Shown here: piece after piece, positions 1-7,600 of the stretch
How positions within the stretch are numbered: position 1 is the stretch's first letter
Layout of the letters: every line of letters starts with the position of its first letter
Source: Streptomyces sp. TS71-3
GTDB taxonomy: Bacteria > Actinomycetota > Actinomycetes > Streptomycetales > Streptomycetaceae
Direction of reading: 5' to 3'
Assembly: GCF_018327685.1 (NCBI RefSeq)
Contig: NZ_BNEL01000001.1
Location: forward strand, 4,464,001-4,528,000
Length of the DNA stretch: 64,000 nt
The notes under the pieces: generated by a model
Databases searched by the model: none
What the model was told of the DNA's origin: nothing
What the model saw: the letters and a program-made list of their open reading frames with translations, nothing else
Translations under genes and position numbers: made by a program

Positions 1-2567
1 CGGACGACGCGAAGCTGGCGCAGGCCGGCATCAGCCCGGCGGTCCTCGGCCAGGCCCTCCAGGCGGGCGGCGCCACCCTGCCGGGCGGCTCCTTCGACGA
101 GGGCGGCAAGAACCGCACGGTCCAGGTCGGCGGCGGCTTCGGCTCGCTCGCGCAGATCCGGGACCTGATGGTCGGCGGCGAGGGCGTCAAGCACCCCGTG
201 CGCCTCGGGGACGTCGCCAAGGTGCAGCAGGAGCCGGCGCCCGCCGACTCCATCACCCGCACCGACGGCAAGCCCAGCCTGTCCGTGGCGATCACCTCCG
301 ACCGGGACGGCAGCGCCGTCGCGATCTCCAAGGCGGTCCGGGACCAGCTTCCCGAGCTCCGCCGCGACCTCGGCTCCAGCGCCTCCCTCACGGTCGTCAG
401 CGACCAGGGCCCCGCGGTCTCCAAGTCCATCAACGGCCTGACCACCGAGGGCGGGCTCGGCCTGCTCTTCGCGGTCGTCATCATCCTGTTCTTCCTGGCG
501 TCGCTGCGCTCCACGCTGGTCACCGCCGTCTCGATCCCGCTCTCCGTGGTGCTCGCGCTGATCGTGCTGTGGACCCGGGACCTCTCGCTCAACGTGCTCA
601 CGCTCGGCGCCCTGACCATCGCGATCGGCCGCGTCGTCGACGACTCGATCGTGGTCCTGGAGAACATCAAGCGGCACATCGGCTACGGCGAGGAGCGCGC
701 CTCCGCCATCCTCAACGCCGTCAAGGAGGTCGCCGGCGCGGTCACCGCCTCCACGCTCACCACCGTCGCCGTCTTCCTGCCGATCGGCCTGGTGGGCGGC
801 GTGGTCGGCGAGCTGTTCGGCTCGTTCTCGCTGACCGTCACCGCCGCGCTGGTGGCCTCGCTGCTGGTCTCGCTGACGGTCGTGCCCGTGCTGTCCTACT
901 GGTTCGTGCGCCCGCCCAAGGCGCTGCGGAACGTGGACCCGGAGCAGGCCCGGCGCACCGCGGAGGAGAAGGAGGCGCGCAGCCCGCTGCAGCGCGTCTA
1001 CGTGCCGGTGCTGCGGTTCGCGACCCGCCGCCGCGTGACCAGCGTGGTCATCGCGATCCTGGTGCTGGTCGCCACGTTCGGCATGGCGCCGCTGCTGAAG
1101 ACCAACTTCTTCGACCAGGGCCAGCAGCAGACCCTCTCCATCAAGCAGGAGATGGCGGTCGGCACCAGCCTGGCGGCGTCCGACACCGCCGCCAAGAAGG
1201 TTGAGAAGCTGCTCGACGGCGTCGACGGCATCAAGGACTACCAGGTCACCGTCGGCTCCTCCGGGTTCGCCGCGGCCTTCGGCGGCGGCACGGGCAGCAA
1301 CCAGGCCTCGTACCAGGTCACCCTCAAGGACGACGCCGACTTCGACGCCGTGCAGAAGCGTGTCGAGGACGGCCTCCACCAGCTGACCGGCGTCGGGGAG
1401 ACCACCATGAGCGCGGGCGACGGCTTCGGCAGCCAGGACCTGAGCGTGGTCGTCAAGGCGTCCGACGCCGGTGTGCTGCGCACCGCGTCCGACCAGGTCA
1501 GGACCGCCGTGGCGGGCCTGGACAACGTCACGGACGTGCAGAGCGACCTGTCGCAGTCGGTGCCCCGGATCTCGGTCAAGGCCAACGCCAAGGCGGCCGC
1601 CGCCGGCTTCAACGACACCACCCTCGGCCAGGCCGTCGCGGAGGCCGTCAACGGCACCAAGACCGGCAAGGCGACCCTCGACGACACCGAGCGGGACATC
1701 GTGATCCGCTCCGCCAAGCCCGCCACCACCCTGGACCAGCTCAAGAAGCTCCCGCTCGGTCCGGTGCGGCTCGGCGACATCGCGGACGTCAAGTCGGTGG
1801 CGGGTCCCGTCTCCATGACCCGGATCGACGGCGAGCGCGCCGCGACGATCACGGCTCGGCCGACCGGTGACAACACCGGCGCGGTCAGCGCCGCCCTGCA
1901 GTCGAAGATCAACGGCCTGGACCTGCCGAAGGGCGCCACGGCCGAGATCGGCGGCGTCTCGCAGGACCAGAGCGACGCCTTCACGTCGCTGGGCCTGGCG
2001 ATGCTGGCGGCCGTCGCGATCGTCTTCATGCTGCTCGTGGCGACGTTCCGGTCCCTGGTGCAGCCGCTGATCCTGCTGGTCTCGATCCCGTTCGCGGCCA
2101 CCGGCGCCATCGGCATGCTGGTACTCACCGGCACCCCGCTGGGCGTGCCCTCGCTGATCGGCATGCTGATGCTGATCGGCATCGTGGTCACCAACGCGAT
2201 CGTGCTGATCGACCTGATCAACCAGTACCGCGGCAGGGGCTACAGCACGATCGAGGCGGTCATCGAGGGCGGCCGGCACCGGCTCCGCCCGATCCTGATG
2301 ACGGCCCTGGCGACGATCTTCGCGCTGCTCCCGATGGCCCTCGGCGTCACCGGCGAGGGCGGCTTCATCGCCCAGCCGCTGGCGGTGGTGGTGATCGGCG
2401 GCCTGATCAGCTCGACGCTGCTGACGCTGCTGCTCGTGCCGACGCTCTACGCGATGATCGAGCTCCGCAAGGACCGGCGCCGCGCGAAGCGGGAGGCGCG
2501 CAGGGCGCGCAAGTCGGTGGACACGGAAGCGGACGAGACCCGCACCCCGGAGCCGAGCGGGGTCTGA
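1..2567 (+). CDS. RND-family efflux transporter permease, 5' truncated by the window edge
   Basis: Carboxy-terminal 854 residues of a resistance-nodulation-division (AcrB/HAE1-like) inner-membrane permease, which exports substrates using the proton gradient. The frame is open from base 3. Two hydrophobic blocks of several transmembrane helices (about nt 450-900 and 2000-2460) flank a large extracytoplasmic domain with the porter pseudo-repeat. The first block carries the motif GRVVDDSIVVLENI, with the adjacent Asp pair that forms the proton relay in RND pumps. The tail is a short Arg/Lys-rich cytoplasmic segment. No membrane-fusion partner is visible because the upstream side is outside the window. 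The substrate cannot be told from sequence. Confidence 0.93.
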   Translation, partial: DDAKLAQAGISPAVLGQALQAGGATLPGGSFDEGGKNRTVQVGGGFGSLAQIRDLMVGGEGVKHPVRLGDVAKVQQEPAPADSITRTDGKPSLSVAITSDRDGSAVAISKAVRDQLPELRRDLGSSASLTVVSDQGPAVSKSINGLTTEGGLGLLFAVVIILFFLASLRSTLVTAVSIPLSVVLALIVLWTRDLSLNVLTLGALTIAIGRVVDDSIVVLENIKRHIGYGEERASAILNAVKEVAGAVTASTLTTVAVFLPIGLVGGVVGELFGSFSLTVTAALVASLLVSLTVVPVLSYWFVRPPKALRNVDPEQARRTAEEKEARSPLQRVYVPVLRFATRRRVTSVVIAILVLVATFGMAPLLKTNFFDQGQQQTLSIKQEMAVGTSLAASDTAAKKVEKLLDGVDGIKDYQVTVGSSGFAAAFGGGTGSNQASYQVTLKDDADFDAVQKRVEDGLHQLTGVGETTMSAGDGFGSQDLSVVVKASDAGVLRTASDQVRTAVAGLDNVTDVQSDLSQSVPRISVKANAKAAAAGFNDTTLGQAVAEAVNGTKTGKATLDDTERDIVIRSAKPATTLDQLKKLPLGPVRLGDIADVKSVAGPVSMTRIDGERAATITARPTGDNTGAVSAALQSKINGLDLPKGATAEIGGVSQDQSDAFTSLGLAMLAAVAIVFMLLVATFRSLVQPLILLVSIPFAATGAIGMLVLTGTPLGVPSLIGMLMLIGIVVTNAIVLIDLINQYRGRGYSTIEAVIEGGRHRLRPILMTALATIFALLPMALGVTGEGGFIAQPLAVVVIGGLISSTLLTLLLVPTLYAMIELRKDRRRAKREARRARKSVDTEADETRTPEPSGV

Positions 2568-2581
2568 CCCCACCCACACCC

Positions 2582-2617
2582 TGGAGCCCCGCGACCGCAG
2601 CTGGCCGCGGGGCTCCA
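2582..2617 (+). terminator. Hairpin terminator after the RND permease gene
   Basis: Perfect 12-bp stem (2582-2593 with 2606-2617) and a 12-nt loop, starting 15 nt after the stop codon. There is no T run, as is usual for Streptomyces terminators. It lies between the permease and the convergent end of the accessory operon. Confidence 0.7.
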
Positions 2618-2688
2618 CCGCCTGCGGTACCGACAGGCTGCTCGGCTCCGCCGCGCCGTGTCGCGGGGACGGCCCGCGTACGGGTGGG

Positions 2689-3279
2689 TCACTCGCCTGT
2701 CGGCGGATGTCCCCATCGGTTCGTCCGCGTGGTCGGCCAGGAGCCGGACGAGTCCGGGGTGGCCGCCGAGTGAGGTGACCAGCACGTCGCCGTACGTGGC
2801 CGCTCGCGTCGTCGAAGCTCGTACATCGTGTACGCGACGACGGCGCCCGTGCTGTCGGCGAAGTCGGCTGAGCCGATGCGGATGAATCCGGCATTGGCCA
2901 GGACCCTTCCGGACGCCGGATTATCGGGGTGGTGTTTGGCCTCGATCACGTTGACCCCGGCAGCGAACAGGATCGGGGTGAGCTGCCGGACGGCGGCGGT
3001 CGCGTATCCGTTGCCCCAGGTGTCGTCGCGCAGGATGTAGCTGACCGCGGCAGTGGCCGGGGTGCGGCGCCGGGCCTTGATGAGGCCGACCAGATCCCCG
3101 GCGGCGTCGATACCGAAGCCCCACCCGGTGGCCGGGGTCAGGTTGATGATGCGGCCTATGGTGGCGCGGGCCTGTTCGGGCGTGAAGTCGTAGCCGTGGG
3201 CGTAGCGGACGGATGCGCCGCAGCAGATCCGTTGTACAGCCGGTGCATCGTCCAGGGTGAGAGGCCGCAGGGTCACCAT
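2689..3279 (-). CDS. GNAT-family N-acetyltransferase
   Basis: Predicted 196-residue acyl-CoA-dependent N-acetyltransferase. It starts with the family-typical MVTLRPLTLDDAPAV and has the motif region DDTWGNGYATAAVRQL, which resembles the acetyl-CoA-binding Q/RxxGxG/A loop, followed by VIEAKHHPDNPASGRVLANAGF, typical of the RimJ/RimL-like branch. The ATG start overlaps the stop of the upstream kinase-like gene in ATGGTGA; the GTG 3 nt later would give the 4-nt GTGA overlap seen elsewhere in this operon. The last 50 residues after MYELRRRERP look unlike the family, and another frame there has better codon use, so the tail may be altered by a frameshift. Substrate unknown. Confidence 0.75.
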   Translation of the reverse strand: MVTLRPLTLDDAPAVQRICCGASVRYAHGYDFTPEQARATIGRIINLTPATGWGFGIDAAGDLVGLIKARRRTPATAAVSYILRDDTWGNGYATAAVRQLTPILFAAGVNVIEAKHHPDNPASGRVLANAGFIRIGSADFADSTGAVVAYTMYELRRRERPRTATCWSPHSAATPDSSGSWPTTRTNRWGHPPTGE

Positions 3280-4147
3280 GCGGCGACCTCGGCCGCCGTG
3301 GGCCGCTCTGCCGGGTCGGGATTCAGACATGCCGTGACGACGTCCTCGAACTCCGGAAAAGCCCAGGGCCGGGCTTGTTCGAGCCGTACAGGGTGCCCCT
3401 TGGCGATGGCACGGAGCTTGTCCATGCGGTCGGTGCGGTCCTCGTATGCCACGGGCCGCTGGCCGGTCCAGCACCAGAACAGCGACGCGCCCAGCCCCCA
3501 CACGTCCGCCTCCGGGCGTGCCTGAATGTGGGTGTCGGGGCTGGTCGTCAGGATGGCGTCGGCGATCTCGGGCGCGGTGGTGTGGGTGAGTGCTCCCCGG
3601 TAGGGCAGACGCCCGGGAGTGCCGGGGCCGCAGGCCAGGGCGTAGTCGATGACCTTCGCGGCGCCGTCATCGATGACGAGGGTGTTGGTGGGCTGTACGT
3701 CGGCGTGCGCCCACCCGGCGGCGTGCATGGCCGCAAGGTGCCCTGCCCAGGTGCGGGCGGTACGTGCGAGCGCGGCACGGAGCGCCGGGGTATCTCCGTC
3801 GGCGGAGCGCGAGGGGGCGACGGCCCGCCACAGGGGGGGGCGCCGTCGATCCAGTGGACGGCGAGCCACCGGCCGTCGTCCCACGTCCCGGAGCCGATCC
3901 GGTAGCCGGGGTCGACCGCACCGACGGCGGCCAGGCGCTGAAGAGTGCGGTCTTCCTGGCCCAGTTCGACGGCCTTGTCGCGGGCCTCGTCGGCGCCGGG
4001 CGCGTTGGCCTTCAGCGCCATGACGCGTCGGGGGGTGGTGATCTTCCAGGCACGTGAGCCGCGCCGGTCGGCGAGCAGATCGGCCGTCGCGGGACCGAAC
4101 CGCTGTTGCAGGTGTTCCAGGGCTTCGGCAGGAGGGTGCGCGCCCAC
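3273..4147 (-). pseudogene. Protein-kinase-like gene broken by a frameshift in a homopolymer
   Basis: A kinase-like protein read in two frames. The amino part (GTG at 4147, with GGAAGGAG 8 nt upstream) reads MGAHPPAEALEHLQQRF and holds the candidate ATP-binding Lys in VMALKANA and a downstream Glu. At the run of eight G on the plus strand (3833-3840) the reading switches: HWIDGAPP ends one frame and LWRAVAPSRSADG starts the other, which carries the catalytic-loop-like HADVQPTN, VIDYALA in place of DFG, and APEI. One more G would restore a single protein of about 290 residues. This may be a sequencing error, a true pseudogene or a slippage switch. It shares 136 nt with the gene upstream and overlaps the GNAT gene downstream. 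Confidence 0.7.
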
Positions 4148-4746
4148 TGCTTGATCTCCTTCCAGTCGTGGGAGACGCCGTCGAGGACGTCCCGGCCGTC
4201 GTCGTCGGCCACGGCCAGTGCGGCGGCAAGCTCCGGGGTCCGATGCAGGAACCGGGGGTCACGGGCCTGTATGGCGGCACGTACAGGGAGAAACGACACT
4301 GGCGGCGGGGGGACCCTGCGGCCCTGCCGGTCGGTGGCGCGCTCCCCCTGCGGGAACTTGCCGAACATGACCCCGACCGGCCCGTACAGGTGCTTGAGCG
4401 CCCAATGCGGCCACTCCAGCACCGTCGAGCCTGCGCCGATGATGACGATGTTCTCGCACACGAGCGGGCCATGCGATCGGGTCATCAGCGGCCGAATCCA
4501 CTCCGCCGCTTGGACCCCGGCGTAGAACACCTCTGCCTCAACGTCCGCGGCGTCCCCGGCTGCCTCGTACACCGTCCAGCCGGTCAGGCCGCGCGCGATG
4601 GACGGCGCCAGGTAGGGGCAGTGGGCGGCCACGGCTTCGCTGTAGACGTTGACGTGCACGCTTTTGGGGCTCGTGCTGCGGGCCTCAACGAGACGGAGCG
4701 CTCCGGCCGTGGGTCGGAGCGCTCTGCCGGTGTCAACGGTGGTCAC
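4012..4746 (-). CDS. Hypothetical protein in the accessory operon
   Basis: 244-residue protein of unknown function; I do not recognise a family. The GTG start overlaps the stop of the preceding gene in GTGA, so it is probably translationally coupled. The body is globular with no signal peptide or membrane segment; a Pro-rich stretch (RRVPPPPVSFLP) lies near residue 150. The last 45 residues (after KQWARTLLPKPWN) run out of phase with the kinase-like gene and have poor codon use. Either the two genes really overlap by 136 nt, or an indel has split an ancestral fusion or removed an earlier stop. Confidence 0.65.
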   Translation of the reverse strand: MTTVDTGRALRPTAGALRLVEARSTSPKSVHVNVYSEAVAAHCPYLAPSIARGLTGWTVYEAAGDAADVEAEVFYAGVQAAEWIRPLMTRSHGPLVCENIVIIGAGSTVLEWPHWALKHLYGPVGVMFGKFPQGERATDRQGRRVPPPPVSFLPVRAAIQARDPRFLHRTPELAAALAVADDDGRDVLDGVSHDWKEIKQWARTLLPKPWNTCNSGSVPRRPICSPTGAAHVPGRSPPPDASWR

Positions 4747-5165
4747 CGGGTCGCGGCCTCGTGCGTCTTTGGCACGACCTCATCGCCGTCACCGTCGCCA
4801 CCGATCGGCGTGCAGTCCCATTCGGCGATCGCAATGCCGGTTTCCCGGTAGAGGGACAGGGCGGCGGTGTTCACGTTGCCGTCGGCGTCCGTGAACCACA
4901 GCTCCGGCAGCGGGCCGAACATCTCCTCGTACGCGGACACCCACGAGATCGGTCCTTGCCCCTTGCACTCGGCGTGTCCGATCAGGGCGCCCGCCTGCTC
5001 GGTGCAGAAGGTGGCGTACTCGGCGGTGTTCATCATCTGGTGCCATTCGGCGTCGACGGCGCCGGAGAACATCTCGGGCGGGGCGTGGCCTTCCTCGAAC
5101 CGGCGGAAGGTCACCTTGAAGAACCGTCCTAACTCGACCCGCTCCGGGGTCAGTGTGCTGTTCAC
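4743..5165 (-). CDS. Hypothetical protein, first gene of the downstream accessory operon
   Basis: 140-residue acidic protein beginning VNSTLTPERVELGRFFKV. The GTG at 5165 is preceded by AGGAG at 7-nt spacing, which decides the start over longer upstream possibilities. It has two cysteines in the middle (TFCTEQAGALIGHAECKG), several aromatic residues and an Asp/Gly-rich tail (GGDGDGDEVV). No signal peptide or membrane helix is seen. The stop overlaps the next gene in GTGA. Family and function are not recognised. A gap of about 180 nt with a terminator-like hairpin separates it from the three small genes upstream. Confidence 0.7.
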   Translation of the reverse strand: MNSTLTPERVELGRFFKVTFRRFEEGHAPPEMFSGAVDAEWHQMMNTAEYATFCTEQAGALIGHAECKGQGPISWVSAYEEMFGPLPELWFTDADGNVNTAALSLYRETGIAIAEWDCTPIGGDGDGDEVVPKTHEAATR

Positions 5166-5280
5166 AGCCGTGCTCCTATCGATCGTTTCGAGTTGTGCTA
5201 CCGAATGGGCGGAACGTGCGCTTCTGGGAGTCCTCCCATGAGGGAAAGAGCGGCGTGCCCGGGCCCGGTCTTGCAAGGCT

Positions 5281-5307
5281 GCCGCCCCCTTCACTACTGG
5301 GGGCGGC
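5281..5307 (-). terminator. Hairpin between the two accessory sub-operons
   Basis: Perfect 9-bp stem (GCCGCCCCC with GGGGGCGGC) and a 9-nt loop. It lies just downstream of the third small gene and upstream of the 140-residue gene, so the two runs of overlapping genes are probably separate transcripts or are joined by partial read-through. Confidence 0.55.
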
Positions 5308-5344
5308 CGGTGGCCCGGGCGACGACGAGGCCGCCTCCCGGTGA

Positions 5345-5557
5345 TCAGGGAAGCAGCCAAGGCACGTCCCAGGTCCCGCGCCGGGACACGACGGCCAGAG
5401 AGCCCCACTCCGCGGACCACTGCCCGGTGAAGCCGCCGCCCCACCGAGGACGCAGTACCGGCTTCCCGGCCCGCACGTCCGTCACGATGCCTTCGCAACT
5501 GCGCTCGGTGTCGCGTACGAGGTCGCCGATCTGGGCGCGATTCTGTGTGTCGGTCAT
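5345..5557 (-). CDS. Small Trp-rich hypothetical protein
   Basis: 70-residue protein starting MTDTQNRAQIGDLVRDTERS. The pattern of an opening IGDLVRDT, a central Gly/Trp-rich beta-strand region and a final WDVPWLL resembles small SH3-like proteins often found beside HTH regulators in Streptomyces; this is a loose impression. The ATG overlaps the preceding stop in ATGA, which fixes the start. It has five tryptophans in its last 30 residues. Function unknown. Confidence 0.65.
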   Translation of the reverse strand: MTDTQNRAQIGDLVRDTERSCEGIVTDVRAGKPVLRPRWGGGFTGQWSAEWGSLAVVSRRGTWDVPWLLP

Positions 5558-5724
5558 CGAACGGCTTTCGTTCCGGAGTCCGCCGTACGCGCCCGGCGGA
5601 GCTTCACGGTGTTGATCGCCCTCGGGGAGCCCTCGCCACATACGACCCGGTCGACGAGTTCCTCCCGGTCCGCTGTGGTCCGGCGGTCCAGAGCGGTTGG
5701 GAACTCCTCTGCCGCGCCGTTCAC
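5554..5724 (-). CDS. Very small hypothetical protein
   Basis: 56-residue polar protein starting VNGAAEEFPTALDRRTT. It is supported mainly by its place in the chain: the GTG overlaps the upstream stop in GTGA and its own stop overlaps the next ATG in ATGA. It is charged (many Arg, Asp and Glu), with a single Cys in the middle and no membrane segment. No family recognised. Confidence 0.55.
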   Translation of the reverse strand: MNGAAEEFPTALDRRTTADREELVDRVVCGEGSPRAINTVKLRRARTADSGTKAVR

Positions 5725-5951
5725 TGGGCCGCCTCCGGGACCCCGTACATGCCGGCGCACAGTACGCAGGCGTACAGATGTACGCCGACGGTGCGCAGTA
5801 TCTGAACCGGGAAGCAATGATCGGGGGTTCCGCTGCACCAGCAGCAGGAGCGGCCCGCACGCTGCCGGTCGCTCAGTTGCTCGAAGTGGACAGCGGGGGC
5901 GTCCACGAGTTCTCCGACGGATGGGTGAGGAGGTGTGCCGCGCGTCTTCAT
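5721..5951 (-). CDS. Small cysteine-rich, zinc-ribbon-like protein, first gene of the accessory run
   Basis: 76-residue protein starting MKTRGTPPHPSVGELVDAP. It has the cysteine pattern CCWC near residue 31, a further Cys-containing loop (CSGTPDHC) and CVLC near residue 65, which looks like a metal-binding knuckle pair. It is the first gene of a minus-strand run that diverges from the HTH regulator across a gap of about 320 nt. The next gene starts inside its stop codon (GTGA). The reading is a small zinc-binding accessory protein; the partner is unknown. Confidence 0.65.
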   Translation of the reverse strand: MKTRGTPPHPSVGELVDAPAVHFEQLSDRQRAGRSCCWCSGTPDHCFPVQILRTVGVHLYACVLCAGMYGVPEAAQ

Positions 5952-6275
5952 GATCGGTCGCCTCGCGCTTGCGGTCGTAGTCGGCGCCTCGCACACTCCG
6001 CACGGGGAACAAGGCGTGGGCGGGGCCTTTGCCGTCGTGCCCCGGTCCCTGCCGATTGCGGAGCGTCGAGCGACGACGACAGATTGCGTTCAGACCGGGT
6101 GGCACCGCCATGCCGTAGCGGGTGTCATCTGCCGCTCTTCAAGGTGACCGTGGCAGCGCTCGGGTAGCTTCAACGTGGCATGTGTGCTGGGAGTGTTGCG
6201 CTGCGAAGGCGCTGGCGATTCCCCTTGTGGCGAGGGAAGCACCGGCGCGAGCATGCCGGGAGACCAGGGAGCGAC

Positions 6276-7598
6276 ATGAGTAAGACGGCTCGGACGCTGC
6301 TGAAGGTCTTAGTGGATCAACGCCGCTGGCGTTACAAGGACTTCGAGCGTGCATTTCGCCGCGCGGCTGCTCAGGTGCTCGACGAGGAGGCGCGGAATCT
6401 GACCGTGTCCGAGGCGCAGTTCCGCCGCTGGACGGCCGGGAAGGTCCAGACCCTGCCGGGGCCGGAGGCTTGCGCGGTTCTTGAGCACATGTTCGGAGTC
6501 GACGCGGCAAAGCTGTTTGATGCGCCTCCCTCTGCGGCCCCCGAACCCGCGTTCAACCTGGAAGGCGAAATCGCCATGACCGCACGTGATGCCCAGAACG
6601 AGGCAGCCGAGGCTGCCGCCGCTTCCATCTCGGATACGACCCTTGATCAACTACGAGACGACGTGGCCATGCTGGCGCGCACGTACAGCACGACGGCCCC
6701 GTTCGACGTGTTCAAGCGCGCCCGGGAACTGCGCGAGGAGGCCGAGGCAGCCCGTGGCCGGACGCAGGTCCCGGTACAGGCGCAAGAGCTGCTGATCGTA
6801 GCGGGCCAGGCATGTGCGCTGCTGGCCACGGCCGCATTCGATCTCGGGTCTCTGGACGGCGCAAAGCGCCTGTGCCGGTCGGCGGCCCTGTACGGAGAGA
6901 CTGCACGGTTCGAGCCGCTGCGCGCGTTCGCCGCCGGCACACTCGCGTATATCGCGTACTTCTCGAACCAGCCGGCGGAGGCGGCACGGCTCGCGCGACA
7001 GGCCCAGACCTTCACGGGTCTGGGTGACGTGGCACGGCGGAGGCTGGCGGCGATCGAGGCCCGAGCATTCGGCTACCTCGGAGACGCCGTCTCTGCTCAG
7101 CGGGCCCTGGACGCCTCGCAAGCTGACGGGCATGGGGCGACAGACGACCTTCACGACGGCGTGGCAGGTGAGTTCGGATTCACGGCTGAGCGGCTGGCGA
7201 TGTCGAACAGCTCGACCTGCCTCCTGCTCGGCGACGGGGACCAGGCGGAGGCCGCCGCCGTTCGGGCGCTTGAGCTGGCGGCCGAGCGACCGGCAGCGGT
7301 TCGCTCGGTCCGGGTGGTTGGTGGGGCCGCGGCAGATCTGGCAGCGGCTCGGCTGCTGCGCGGTGATCTTGACGGCGCGGCCGATGCCCTGGAACGGGTC
7401 TGGGCTGTGCCTCGTGATCAGCGCGCTACTGGGCTGCTGACCCGCACCGCACGAGTGCGGCGCGCTCTGACGGCCGAGCCGTTCAGGGGCGCAGTACTCG
7501 CTGGTGGGCTGGGCGAGCGGATCGAGGACTTCACTCGCATGTCCACGCTGTACCAGCTGGGAACGGGCGGCGGCCCGATCGCCCTCCTGGAAGGCTGA
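6276..7598 (+). CDS. HTH-type transcriptional regulator with TPR-like C-terminal domain
   Basis: 440-residue cytoplasmic protein. The first 80 residues (MSKTARTLLKVLVDQRRWRY...SEAQFRRWTAGK) look like an XRE/BldD-type DNA-binding domain, and residues about 130-430 are Ala/Leu-rich helical repeats of the tetratricopeptide kind, for example SLDGAKRLCRSAALYGE and AAEAARLARQAQTF. The ATG at 6276 is preceded by AGGGAG; the longer open frame before it has no good start. It is transcribed away from the accessory run, so it is the natural candidate to control it. Its stop is only 2 nt from the stop of the convergent epimerase gene. The signal sensed is unknown. Confidence 0.8.
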   Translation: MSKTARTLLKVLVDQRRWRYKDFERAFRRAAAQVLDEEARNLTVSEAQFRRWTAGKVQTLPGPEACAVLEHMFGVDAAKLFDAPPSAAPEPAFNLEGEIAMTARDAQNEAAEAAAASISDTTLDQLRDDVAMLARTYSTTAPFDVFKRARELREEAEAARGRTQVPVQAQELLIVAGQACALLATAAFDLGSLDGAKRLCRSAALYGETARFEPLRAFAAGTLAYIAYFSNQPAEAARLARQAQTFTGLGDVARRRLAAIEARAFGYLGDAVSAQRALDASQADGHGATDDLHDGVAGEFGFTAERLAMSNSSTCLLLGDGDQAEAAAVRALELAAERPAAVRSVRVVGGAAADLAAARLLRGDLDGAADALERVWAVPRDQRATGLLTRTARVRRALTAEPFRGAVLAGGLGERIEDFTRMSTLYQLGTGGGPIALLEG

Positions 7599-7600
7599 CG

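Noticed and set aside
2447..2785. Minus-strand frame with fairly good codon use (LVTSLGGHPGLVRLLADHADEPMG)
   Set aside because: It overlaps the RND gene end and the GNAT tail and has no recognisable family. Kept only as a hint that the GNAT tail may be frameshifted.
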